Shown piece by piece: positions 1-7,011 of a stretch of DNA of 64,000 nucleotides. The stretch lies in NCBI GenBank assembly GCA_019186945.1, contig JABAQJ010000006.1, positions 124,001-188,000 on the forward strand, in the 5' to 3' direction. The number at the start of each line of letters is the position of its first letter. Position 1 is the first letter of the stretch. The stretch comes from Gemmatimonadaceae bacterium. GTDB taxonomy: Bacteria > Gemmatimonadota > Gemmatimonadetes > Gemmatimonadales > Gemmatimonadaceae. A program made the translations under genes and the position numbers. The notes beneath the pieces are model-generated. The model was not told the DNA's origin, ran no database searches, and saw only the letters and a list, made by a program, of their open reading frames with translations.

Positions 1-742
1 TGCAGTAGCGCCAGCCGATTTCGAGCTCGGTATTACAGGCGGGGCAATGCTTGACGGTCAGGTCGTGCCCGCAATGCGGACAGAAACGGACTTCCTTCCC
101 CTCCGGCAGCTGCCCGCCACAAAACCGGCACATCGGGTTGACTTCCATCGTATTGTGGCTGCCGAGCGTCTTTGCGGCGCCGGCATACTGCGGCTGGGCG
201 CTCAGCGGGGTGGGAGGAAGGGGCTGTGGCGCCACGGGGGACAGGTGTTCCTCGGGCGCAGCAGGCGATGACGCACTGCTGGTGAAAAGGAGTTCGGTAG
301 CACGAGCGGCTACTTCCGCCTGATCCGTTCGTTCGTTCGAGGTGGGCATTGCACGGGCATATTCCGGCATGGCTGGCAGAGCCGGTTGGGCGTCGAGCAG
401 GCGGAGCGCCTCGGGAACGAGCGACACAGTCGATGTCGCGAATGCGCGGTAAGCCGAAAGGTCGGGGTTTCGCGACTCGAGCTCCGAACGCAGCGTCCGC
501 TGCATCTCGTCGTCGCCGGTAAGATACCCACGCGCCCCGGACAGGAGCTTCGTCAGCGCCAACTCGTAGTCCTCGTTTGTGTCCAGCGCGAGTTCGCGGC
601 GATTGTGACGGTACGGGACGATCTGCTGGTAGATCTGCGACACTTCGAACGAACGAGACAACAGCTCTGGGTAGGCTGCTCGTACGTTCTGCACAAGGCG
701 GCGAAAGATGCGGTCGAGTTCGTCCATGGGGTTCTGTTGCAT
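1..742 (-). CDS. Double zinc-ribbon protein, C-terminus cut by window edge
   Basis: This reading frame runs off the left edge with no stop codon, so only the first 247 residues are present. The N-terminal ~80 residues are a charged, helical segment starting MQQNPMDELDRIF. A proline/alanine-rich linker follows at about residues 110-200. The visible C-terminal part carries paired CxxC knuckles (CRFCGGQLP, CPHCGHD, CPACNTELE), which marks a treble-clef or double zinc-ribbon domain. No catalytic motif is visible. The ATG at 742 lies 28 bases after the RNase H-like gene, so it is probably the last visible member of the operon starting at 3755. Zinc ribbons of this kind usually mediate protein or nucleic-acid contacts; the exact role is unknown. 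Confidence 0.75.
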   Translation of the reverse strand, partial: MQQNPMDELDRIFRRLVQNVRAAYPELLSRSFEVSQIYQQIVPYRHNRRELALDTNEDYELALTKLLSGARGYLTGDDEMQRTLRSELESRNPDLSAYRAFATSTVSLVPEALRLLDAQPALPAMPEYARAMPTSNERTDQAEVAARATELLFTSSASSPAAPEEHLSPVAPQPLPPTPLSAQPQYAGAAKTLGSHNTMEVNPMCRFCGGQLPEGKEVRFCPHCGHDLTVKHCPACNTELEIGWRYC

Positions 743-770
743 GCCGTGAGCTGCCAGTCTGTCCGTGTAG

Positions 771-1388
771 TCAGTGACGTCGTTCGCCTGCAGGCGGTAA
801 CCCTGGAGACGGCCGGAACTCACTGGTTGCCGGGAAGTCATCCGGTTTCAGCGGAGGATCCCGCTTCGCCAGCCACTCGTCGAACTGGCTGTCGACGAGC
901 CCGGGCGAGTCGCAGAGAGTCTCGGCGGCTCGAACGGCGAGGTCGTTCGCATATTCGTTTTGGGCGTGCCCATTGTGTCCGCGAACCCAGCGCCAGGCAA
1001 TCTCGTGCGAAGCTGCCGCGCTCACGGCCTCCCTCCAGAGATCGAGGTTCTCGATAGCGCCGGACTTGCGCCGCCAGCCGCGACGCGCCCAATCGTGAAC
1101 CCATTTCGTCATTCCGTCGACGATATAGCGGGAGTCGGTCGTGAACACGATACGAAAGGTCGATCCTTTGCGCGATAGTGCCCGGCATGCCTCGATGACG
1201 GAGCGCAGCGCCATGCGGTTGTTCGTGGTCGCGCGTTCTGCTACCCAGAGGTCACGGCGCACGAGCGGCCCGTCGGGTCGGGCATACTCGACGAGTACAC
1301 CTGCGCCGCCGGGATTCTCTCCTTCGCGACCGTTCCCGAGGCAGGATTCATCCGCATAGACGGCGACCAGAGGCAGAGAGGCTACCAT
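771..1388 (-). CDS. RNase H-fold protein with altered active-site residues
   Basis: The 205-residue product matches bacterial RNase HI along its length: DESCLGNG near the start (Asp13), ATTNNRMALRS, FTTDSRYI (Asp85), a WVHDWARRGW basic-protrusion-like segment, and RGHNGHAQNEYANDLA. RNase HI cleaves the RNA strand of RNA/DNA hybrids using four carboxylates. Two are conserved here. The position of E. coli Glu48 (NNRMEL) is Ala60 (NNRMAL), and the position of Asp134 is Asn148 with an Asp at the next residue. The enzyme may therefore be a divergent RNase H using shifted carboxylates, or a binding protein. The ATG overlaps the end of the preceding small gene by 7 bases, indicating translational coupling in a five-gene operon. 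Confidence 0.85.
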   Translation of the reverse strand: MVASLPLVAVYADESCLGNGREGENPGGAGVLVEYARPDGPLVRRDLWVAERATTNNRMALRSVIEACRALSRKGSTFRIVFTTDSRYIVDGMTKWVHDWARRGWRRKSGAIENLDLWREAVSAAASHEIAWRWVRGHNGHAQNEYANDLAVRAAETLCDSPGLVDSQFDEWLAKRDPPLKPDDFPATSEFRPSPGLPPAGERRH

Positions 1389-1603
1389 TGGACGATCTCG
1401 AATCCCTCGATCTCCGCAAGTCCAAGTATGACGGACTCTCCTGTAGATGGATGTCGCGCCTCGATGGCTTCGCCTCCGGAGCGGGCGAACACGCGGATCG
1501 GGACCACGACGAGTTCCATCCCATGTTTCAGGACGGCGATGCGGCGGCCGACGCGGATTGCGTGTTCGAGAGCGTCGTAGTCGTCCGGTGTCAGAGTGGC
1601 CAT
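1382..1603 (-). CDS. Small WYL-like domain protein
   Basis: A 73-residue protein beginning MATLTPDDYDALEHAI. I chose the ATG at 1603 over the in-frame ATG at 1621 because a GGAG lies about nine bases upstream and it overlaps the M20 gene by only 13 bases. The pattern GRRIAVLKHGMELVVVP, then HPSTGESV, then LAEIEGFEIV resembles a stand-alone WYL domain (a small SH3-like barrel that binds nucleic acid or nucleotide ligands in regulators). That assignment rests on pattern recognition only. It overlaps both neighbours, so expression is tied to the M20 deacetylase and the RNase H-like gene. No signal peptide or membrane segment is visible. Confidence 0.6.
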   Translation of the reverse strand: MATLTPDDYDALEHAIRVGRRIAVLKHGMELVVVPIRVFARSGGEAIEARHPSTGESVILGLAEIEGFEIVQW

Positions 1604-2775
1604 GTCGCTCCCGTGGCGCACCAGGTAGTTGCCAGTCGCGTCAGCACCCGGGTCGCCCTCTCGATTTCATCGATTTTCACCCACTCGTCGGCGGAGTGCG
1701 CAAGCGCGATGTCCCCCGGTCCAAAGCAGATCGTGGGGATACCGGCGGCGTTCAGCAGGGCCGCGTCCGTCCAGGCGGACATGCCGTCGTATCGAATCGA
1801 CTCGTTCTCCTGCAGCATCGCGTGGCCTAACGAGCGAACGATCGGTGCGTCGATCGGAACGTCGCTTGGCTCCTGGGAGAAGACGTGCCGAACGGTCGCG
1901 GAAAACCCTCCAGTGCGCCGGCCCAGTCGTGCGCACGCATCGCGGACTTCGCCCAACGCATCGTCCGGCGACTCGCCTGGAAGCGTTCGCCTCTCGATCG
2001 TTAAGACGCAGGACTCCGGATAGGTGGACCAGCCGACGCCGCCGATGATCGTCGAGGCATGCAGGGAGGCGCGACCCAGGAGCGGGTGCGTGCGTGCGGC
2101 CATTCCGCCAGCCTCGGCAGCATCCAGTTCCGCCAGCAGCAGCCCGCAATGACGGATGGCGTCGACGCCGATTTCGTAGCGGCTCCCGTGCGCGGCACGT
2201 CCGTGCACAGTGACCTCGATCCAGGTGAAACCCTTGTGCGCGGGATCGATCGCGAGACCCGTCGGTTCGGTGACGATGGCTGCATCCGCGCGCACGCCGC
2301 TGGCAAGGAGTGCCCGGGTTCCCTTGCTCTCGTACTCCTCATCGACCACGGCAGCGACGATGACCTCCCCGTCTATTCCCAGCCGCGCGGCGCGTGCTGC
2401 GGCAGCACACATGGCTGCGACGCCGCTCTTCATGTCGCTCGAACCGCGACCGAAGATGCAACCGTCTCGCTCCTCGGCGTCGAACGGTGCGTGCATCGCT
2501 TCCACGTCCACGACGTCCAGGTGCCCGTTGAACATCAGGGTTGGCGCGCCTGCAATCGCGCGTCCTGCACGCGCGACGACGTTGAATCTCTCCGGGGCAA
2601 CCCGATGCAGCTCGACTCTCAGGCCCCACCGGGTCAGAACGGCGGCGAGGGCGTGCGCTATCTCGGTTTCGCCGGGGGCGCCTGTAACCAGGGAGGGATT
2701 ACGCGAATCGATTCGAACGAGAGCGCGCGTGAGCGCGATGGCGTCGCCCGTGGCGACTGAATCGAGACCACTCAT
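1591..2775 (-). CDS. M20 family metallo-deacetylase/peptidase (ArgE/DapE type)
   Basis: The 394-residue protein has the di-zinc M20 signature: FNGHLDVVD (His85, Asp87), GRGSSDMKSG (metal-bridging Asp114), VVDEEYESKG (Glu146/Glu147, general base and metal ligand), EPTGL, and a C-terminal ALAHSADEW histidine. The family removes acyl groups from amino acids (ArgE, DapE) or cleaves small peptides; the substrate cannot be read from the sequence. The start is the ATG at 2775, which overlaps the kinase stop in an ATGA junction. A longer reading frame upstream only re-reads the kinase gene. The length matches ArgE/DapE-like enzymes (about 380-420 residues). The tie to a GHMP sugar kinase hints at an acylated amino or sugar-acid substrate, but this is speculative. 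Confidence 0.9.
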   Translation of the reverse strand: MSGLDSVATGDAIALTRALVRIDSRNPSLVTGAPGETEIAHALAAVLTRWGLRVELHRVAPERFNVVARAGRAIAGAPTLMFNGHLDVVDVEAMHAPFDAEERDGCIFGRGSSDMKSGVAAMCAAAARAARLGIDGEVIVAAVVDEEYESKGTRALLASGVRADAAIVTEPTGLAIDPAHKGFTWIEVTVHGRAAHGSRYEIGVDAIRHCGLLLAELDAAEAGGMAARTHPLLGRASLHASTIIGGVGWSTYPESCVLTIERRTLPGESPDDALGEVRDACARLGRRTGGFSATVRHVFSQEPSDVPIDAPIVRSLGHAMLQENESIRYDGMSAWTDAALLNAAGIPTICFGPGDIALAHSADEWVKIDEIERATRVLTRLATTWCATGATWPL

Positions 2776-3755
2776 GCGGGGATCGCCTCCCAGGAGAAGC
2801 CGTTCGTGTCGATCATGAAATCGAGAAGTTGTGCCTGTGCGCTCATTGCCGCGCGAAGACGCTGCTCGCCACCCTGCGGGGCGATGGCAAGCACGCAGCC
2901 CCCGCCAGACGCACCCAGCGCTTTCCCGCCAAGTGAGCCGGCATACGTCGCCCGTGCGAGCAAGTCGTCGATCAGCGGAGTCGGAATCGCAGGATGCAGC
3001 GATCGTTGCCATTGCCAATGGTTCGCAACCAGTCGCCCCAGAGTGTCGATGTCACCGTGCTGCAGGGCAAGGATCATCAGCTCTGCCAGTCCCTTCATAT
3101 GAGCCAGGGCCTGTGTAACGGCTTTGCTCCCCGATTCGTACGCGTTCATTACTCCGAGGATCGTGTCCGCCGAAATTCGCGACTCTCCGGTATACGCGAC
3201 CACGCATCGCCTCGCGAGCGTTTGCGCCAGGTCTGGCGGGAGCGGAATGGGACGCACGGTCGTGTTCTCCGCGAACCAGAGACCTAACGCGCCACCGTAT
3301 GCGGCTGCGTAATGATCCTGTCGCCCGCCAGCGATCCCCAAGTCACGAACTTCGAGGTTCCGGCTCATCTCGGCGAGTGCGGTGCGGTTGAGTGCCGAGT
3401 CGCCGGCGTTCCATCGATCGAGAGCGCCAAGAATGGCCACGCCGGCCGCGCTCGAACCACCCAGACCCGCGGAAACCGGGAAGTCACTCGAGAGTTCCAG
3501 CCGCACGCCCGAGACACCCATCCGTTGGAGCGCGGCGTCTACAAGGGCTTGATCGGTGGCCGGGCCTTCGATTCTGGTTGCCTGGTCGAAGTCGATTCTA
3601 GTCAGCCGCACATGTGCGCAGAGGGTGATTGCGACGTTGCAGACGCAGCCGCCTTCGCGAGTGGAGTATGGCGGGACATCCGTCCAGCCCCCCCCGAAGT
3701 CGAGGCGTGTCGGCGCACGGGCGACCAAGCTGTACGGTGTTGAAGGATCCGTCAT
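2772..3755 (-). CDS. GHMP-family sugar kinase (HddA / heptose kinase-like)
   Basis: A 327-residue GHMP kinase. The N-terminal RAPTRLDFGGGWTDVPPY is the substrate-binding motif typical of D-glycero-D-manno-heptose 7-phosphate kinase and L-fucose kinase relatives. Residues ~93-105 (VSAGLGGSSAAGV) form the glycine-rich ATP loop, and GGKALGASGGGCVLAI is the third GHMP motif. It probably phosphorylates a sugar in the cytoplasm using ATP. No heptose isomerase, phosphatase or nucleotidyltransferase is nearby, so an LPS-heptose role is not supported by context. It is the first gene of the minus-strand operon. Its ATG sits only 14 bases after an intrinsic terminator hairpin and has no clear Shine-Dalgarno sequence. 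Confidence 0.85.
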   Translation of the reverse strand: MTDPSTPYSLVARAPTRLDFGGGWTDVPPYSTREGGCVCNVAITLCAHVRLTRIDFDQATRIEGPATDQALVDAALQRMGVSGVRLELSSDFPVSAGLGGSSAAGVAILGALDRWNAGDSALNRTALAEMSRNLEVRDLGIAGGRQDHYAAAYGGALGLWFAENTTVRPIPLPPDLAQTLARRCVVAYTGESRISADTILGVMNAYESGSKAVTQALAHMKGLAELMILALQHGDIDTLGRLVANHWQWQRSLHPAIPTPLIDDLLARATYAGSLGGKALGASGGGCVLAIAPQGGEQRLRAAMSAQAQLLDFMIDTNGFSWEAIPA

Positions 3756-3769
3756 GCAGCAAAGAAAAT

Positions 3770-3800
3770 GGGCGGCGTGACATCGAGTGTCACGCCGCCC
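3770..3800 (-). terminator. Intrinsic terminator, 13-bp perfect stem
   Basis: Arms 3770-3782 and 3788-3800 pair perfectly over 13 G+C-rich bases around a 5-base loop. On the minus strand the stem is followed by ATTTTCTTT, giving a U-rich tail. It lies 21 bases downstream of the phasin-like gene and immediately before the GHMP kinase ATG, so it either isolates the operon or acts as an attenuator in its leader. Confidence 0.85.
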
Positions 3801-3821
3801 GGGCGAGATCTCCCGTCCCGT

Positions 3822-4433
3822 TCATTTCTTTTTCGGCGGTGGCTTCGGAGTCGGAACGGCCTTCTTCGCAGCCGGCTTGCTCGCGCTCGCTGCTTTCTTC
3901 GGCACGGGTTTGGTCACAGCCTTCGGCGATGACGATTTCGTAGAAGTCGTCGCCTTGGCAGGTACCGTTGCTTTTCCGGCTGTCGGGCCCTTCGCTGCGG
4001 GGGCTGGCGGCTTGGTCGGCGGCTTGAGAGCGACCGTTGGCGCCGGAGGAGGGACGGTCACCTTTCTGGTGTCCGACTTGATTTCGGGTTTCGGGATCAG
4101 GGTCTTGGGATTCTTGGCGTGCGCCGCTTCGGCCTCGCGTATAAGCTTGTCGGCTTCGTCCTGCGTCATCTGGCCGCGGCGCACCATATACTGCACCAGG
4201 TCTCTCGCGCTTTCTATTGCGAATGCGGAGTAGCCGGCGGCGGCGCCGATGACATCTTTCATGGCCGAGGCCATTTTCGAGCCGGCTTCGAGACTGATTT
4301 CATGCGCCTTCGCCGCCATTTCGGCGAGCGTGTCGCGCATATCCTGGCCGCGATGCCCCGGACCACGCCGAGGGGGTGGAGGGGCAGCTGGCTGGTTCTC
4401 GTCTTCGCCCTTCTCTTCGATTTCGAGGGCCAT
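3822..4433 (-). CDS. Phasin/PhaF-like protein with lysine-alanine-proline-rich tail
   Basis: A 203-residue protein in three parts. There is an acidic, proline-rich head (residues 1-30). A predicted amphipathic helical core (about 31-105) includes SARDLVQYMVRRGQMTQDEADKLIREAE, quoted here only by its span 74-101. The tail (about 110-203) is built from PAKK/KPPT/KAAS-type repeats and ends in PPPKKK. This layout resembles PhaF/PhaI phasins and histone H1-like proteins, which coat polyester granules or bind DNA through basic tails. No PHA synthase lies in the window, so granule association is inference. The core also resembles the short helical region of polyhydroxyalkanoate synthesis regulators. 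The gene is monocistronic, with a strong terminator. Confidence 0.6.
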   Translation of the reverse strand: MALEIEEKGEDENQPAAPPPPRRGPGHRGQDMRDTLAEMAAKAHEISLEAGSKMASAMKDVIGAAAGYSAFAIESARDLVQYMVRRGQMTQDEADKLIREAEAAHAKNPKTLIPKPEIKSDTRKVTVPPPAPTVALKPPTKPPAPAAKGPTAGKATVPAKATTSTKSSSPKAVTKPVPKKAASASKPAAKKAVPTPKPPPKKK

Positions 4434-4560
4434 GTCGGGTCTTGGGTGCTGGTAGGGCCACTACCGCTGGGATCGTTTGCCGACCAGTCGTTGGTAGGGA
4501 TAGCGCGTCTACGTGACGGGATTCCTACGGACGCGCCAACGGGGTCTTCTGGCGGCGGTA

Positions 4561-4588
4561 AGTATATGATTTTTCGGGTCATACGCAA
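4561..4588 (-). promoter_or_regulatory. Candidate sigma-70-type promoter for the phasin-like gene
   Basis: On the minus strand, TTGCGT (4588-4583) and TATACT (4566-4561) are separated by 16 bases inside an unusually A+T-rich patch. It is oriented toward the phasin-like gene with a leader of about 120 bases. The match is good at -10 (5/6) and weak at -35 (3/6). The remaining intergenic sequence up to 4684 holds no convincing gene. Confidence 0.35.
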
Positions 4589-4684
4589 GTCATTCAACCA
4601 GAGTTTCTCCATTCCGCGACCCAAACGCACACCGGCGACATAGCGCCATTAAAGAGTGAATATGCGGCCACTACAGTGCCACTA

Positions 4685-5785
4685 ATGCTATCCGGAGTGC
4701 GAGTTCTCGATCTCACGCGCGTTCTCGCCGGACCGCTTTGTACGATGACGCTCGGTGACATGGGTGCCAGCATCATCAAGGTCGAACGGCCCGGCGATGG
4801 CGACGAAACCAGGGCTTGGGGACCGCCATTCTCCGACGACGGGACAAGCGCCTACTACCTCAGTGTCAATCGAAACAAGATCGGAATCGCGCTCGACCTC
4901 GACCTGACTACGGATCTCGATCGACTGAACGAGCTGATCCATGGTGCCGATGTGGTCGTCGATAATTTCCGACGCGGAACGCTTGAACGCAGGGGTGTCG
5001 ACCCGGCGCGCATCGTCGAGCGGTACCCCAGGCTCATCTGGTGCACTCTCACTGGATTCGGCGCCAGCAGTGAGCGCCCCGGCTACGACTTCGTAATCCA
5101 GGCGGAAAGCGGTTGGATGGCGATCACCGGTGAGGTATCCGGAGACCCCATGAAAGTCGGTGTCGCGCTCGCCGACGTCATTGCCGGAAAGGATCTCACG
5201 ATTGCCATTCTGGGAGCGCTCGCTTCGCGTTCGCCTCTCCCTCCCGCGCAGCGCCGACTGGTCATCTCCCTTGCGCACTCAGCGACGGCGTCCTTGGTCA
5301 ACGTTGCGCAGAATGCCCTCGTCTCCGGTGAAGATGCTCGACGCTGGGGGAATGGGCACCCCAACCTCGTTCCCTATCAGCTGTTTAGTGCCGCCGACCG
5401 ACCGATCGTGATCGCGGTTGGGAATGACGCTCAGTGGCGTGCCTGTTGTACCGCGTTGCGCCTGGCGGAACTGGTCGCGGATTCGCGATTCTCGACGAAT
5501 GCTGGCCGACTCGCTCACCGCGAGACCATCGTTGGTGCGATCGCCGCTCGCGTCCAGAGCCGGGAGGCCGGCTTCTGGCTGGCGGCGCTGGAAAATGCTG
5601 GCGTTCCCTGTGGCGCTGTGCGATCGGTGCGCGAAGCGCTGCACGACGTGGTGGCATCGCCTCGTACCGGCGTGCAGCCCGCCGTCCCCGGCAGTGTCCG
5701 TTTGCAGCCTCCCAAATTGAACGAGCACGGTGCCCTCGTGGCCCGCTTCGGCTGGTCCGCGTTCGAGCACCTCGACGATGCGTAA
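4685..5785 (+). CDS. Class III CoA-transferase (CaiB/BaiF family)
   Basis: The 366-residue product opens with LSGVRVLDLTRVLAGP, the standard start of family III CoA-transferases, followed by GDMGASIIKVERPGDGDETR. PMKVGVALADVIAG contains the conserved aspartate (Asp164) that forms the covalent acyl-CoA intermediate. These enzymes move CoA between carboxylic acids (formyl/oxalyl-CoA, carnitine, succinyl-CoA:citramalate types). The donor and acceptor are not readable here. It is slightly shorter than most relatives (about 380-420). I used ATG 4685; an in-frame GTG lies at 4676. No acyl-CoA dehydrogenase or hydratase adjoins it. The ECF sigma gene begins about 150 bases downstream. Confidence 0.88.
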   Translation: MLSGVRVLDLTRVLAGPLCTMTLGDMGASIIKVERPGDGDETRAWGPPFSDDGTSAYYLSVNRNKIGIALDLDLTTDLDRLNELIHGADVVVDNFRRGTLERRGVDPARIVERYPRLIWCTLTGFGASSERPGYDFVIQAESGWMAITGEVSGDPMKVGVALADVIAGKDLTIAILGALASRSPLPPAQRRLVISLAHSATASLVNVAQNALVSGEDARRWGNGHPNLVPYQLFSAADRPIVIAVGNDAQWRACCTALRLAELVADSRFSTNAGRLAHRETIVGAIAARVQSREAGFWLAALENAGVPCGAVRSVREALHDVVASPRTGVQPAVPGSVRLQPPKLNEHGALVARFGWSAFEHLDDA

Positions 5786-5935
5786 CTGTTGAACGAATTC
5801 GTTACTCGCAAAGTGGCGAATCGTCCTGTTCACGTGAGCCAGAACCTCACGGCGACACTCGCCACGACAGGACTATCGAGAGGCCGCAAAAGCGGTTACC
5901 ATGCCACCGTGAAGACGACGGTGCCTGCCTCTTCG

Positions 5936-6475
5936 ATGGACCAACTGGAGGCCGATCAAGAAATCATCGCGCGAGTCCTCGAAGGACATCGCGATGCGTT
6001 CTCGACGCTCATCCAGCGGTACAGCGATCCGCTGTACCGGCATGCGCTCGGCATGACGGGCAGTCCGGACGTTGCGGAGGACATTCTCCAGATGTCTTTC
6101 ATCAAGGCGTATCACCACCTCGGCGAGGTAAGGGGACGCTTCGATGCCTGGGTCTTCCGCATTGTAGCGAACGGCTGCAAGGACTGGTTGAAGAACATTC
6201 GTCGCACGCACGTCAGCTACGACGAGGACGACCAGCCTACCGGCTATGCAAATCCGGACGAGGAACTCGATCGCACCGAGCTTCGTGACGATCTCGACAG
6301 CGCGCTGGCCAAATTGCCGCCGTCGCTTCGAGAGGCCTTCGTGATGAAACATGTGGAAGGCCGATCGTACGAGGAAATGGCAGACTTGTTAGCAACTACC
6401 GTCGGAGCACTGAAGATGCGCGTTCATCGCGCGCGTGAAGCGCTCCAGGCTCTTCTAGAGGAGAAATACGCCTGA
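5936..6475 (+). CDS. RNA polymerase ECF sigma factor
   Basis: A 179-residue sigma-70 family protein. Region 2 covers about residues 15-85 (DAFSTLIQRYSDPLYRHALG; AEDILQMSFIKAYHHL). A short linker is followed by region 4 (LPPSLREAFVMKHVEG and SYEEMADLLATTVGALKMRV) with the helix-turn-helix that reads the -35 element. It lacks regions 1.1 and 3, as expected for ECF factors. The start is ATG 5936; GTG 5909 is in frame and also possible. The upstream extension of the frame reads into intergenic sequence. The next gene starts within its stop codon (TGATG), the usual arrangement for a sigma/anti-sigma pair. Confidence 0.9.
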   Translation: MDQLEADQEIIARVLEGHRDAFSTLIQRYSDPLYRHALGMTGSPDVAEDILQMSFIKAYHHLGEVRGRFDAWVFRIVANGCKDWLKNIRRTHVSYDEDDQPTGYANPDEELDRTELRDDLDSALAKLPPSLREAFVMKHVEGRSYEEMADLLATTVGALKMRVHRAREALQALLEEKYA

Positions 6476-6897
6476 TGCTCGACAATAACTTCGAGCGCGA
6501 CGGCCACGCTGAGCCTTCTCGCGAGCGCCCGAATCGTGCCGATTCAGGCCCTCTGTCGGATCGAGAGGTGCCACTGGCGCCGGTCGCCACGTCTGATGTC
6601 GTCAATCGTTGGCTCGATGGGGAACTTCCCGAACCCACGGGATTGCAGGGCGACGCCGCGCGATCGGTTGAGTTCTGGCGCCGCATCGGTGAGGAAACTG
6701 ATCGACGTCGACAGTTGGTGACGCCGCCGCACCTCTCCTCTCGAATCATGGCGGCGCTCCCGCCGATGGACACGTCAACGCGCGTGTCTCCCGCGATCGG
6801 GAAGACATTGCAGATGTCACCGCTGACTGCCATTGCAGCGGCCGTGGGAATCTTCGCCCTAGGCATGCTGGTGATGAACGCGCTGTCGATCCGATAG
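6475..6897 (+). CDS. Putative anti-sigma or sigma-associated membrane protein
   Basis: A 140-residue protein whose ATG shares a base with the sigma factor stop. The first ~95 residues are hydrophilic and include SDVVNRWLDGELPEP, a pattern seen near the start of anti-sigma domains. A single membrane helix (about 116-136, LTAIAAAVGIFALGMLVMNA) lies at the C-terminus with almost nothing beyond it. The zinc-binding HxxxCxxC motif of ZAS-type anti-sigma factors is absent. The topology (cytoplasmic N-terminus, C-terminal anchor) and coupling fit a membrane-tethered antagonist of the ECF factor. That role is inferred from position; no sensor domain on the outer face is present. Confidence 0.6.
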   Translation: MLDNNFERDGHAEPSRERPNRADSGPLSDREVPLAPVATSDVVNRWLDGELPEPTGLQGDAARSVEFWRRIGEETDRRRQLVTPPHLSSRIMAALPPMDTSTRVSPAIGKTLQMSPLTAIAAAVGIFALGMLVMNALSIR

Positions 6898-6915
6898 AGG
6901 CACTTCTGCACTGTA

Positions 6916-6960
6916 GCTGACGGCCGGCCGCTCCTGCGAGCGACCGGCCGTCAGCGTTTT
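6916..6960 (+). terminator. Intrinsic terminator after the sigma operon
   Basis: Arms 6916-6927 and 6944-6955 (GCTGACGGCCGG and its complement) form a 12-bp perfect stem around a 16-base loop, followed by GTTTT. It lies 18 bases after the anti-sigma-like gene. A second short hairpin (6967-6985) follows. Confidence 0.85.
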
Positions 6961-7011
6961 CGCTCCGGTGCAGTGCTCCTGCACCGCGCTCCGCGCCTCT
7001 AGGTTTCGGAC

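Noticed and set aside
2772-3755. LPS heptose-biosynthesis locus
   Set aside because: Only the GHMP kinase suggests it. No isomerase, phosphatase or nucleotidyltransferase is nearby, so I kept a generic sugar-kinase call.
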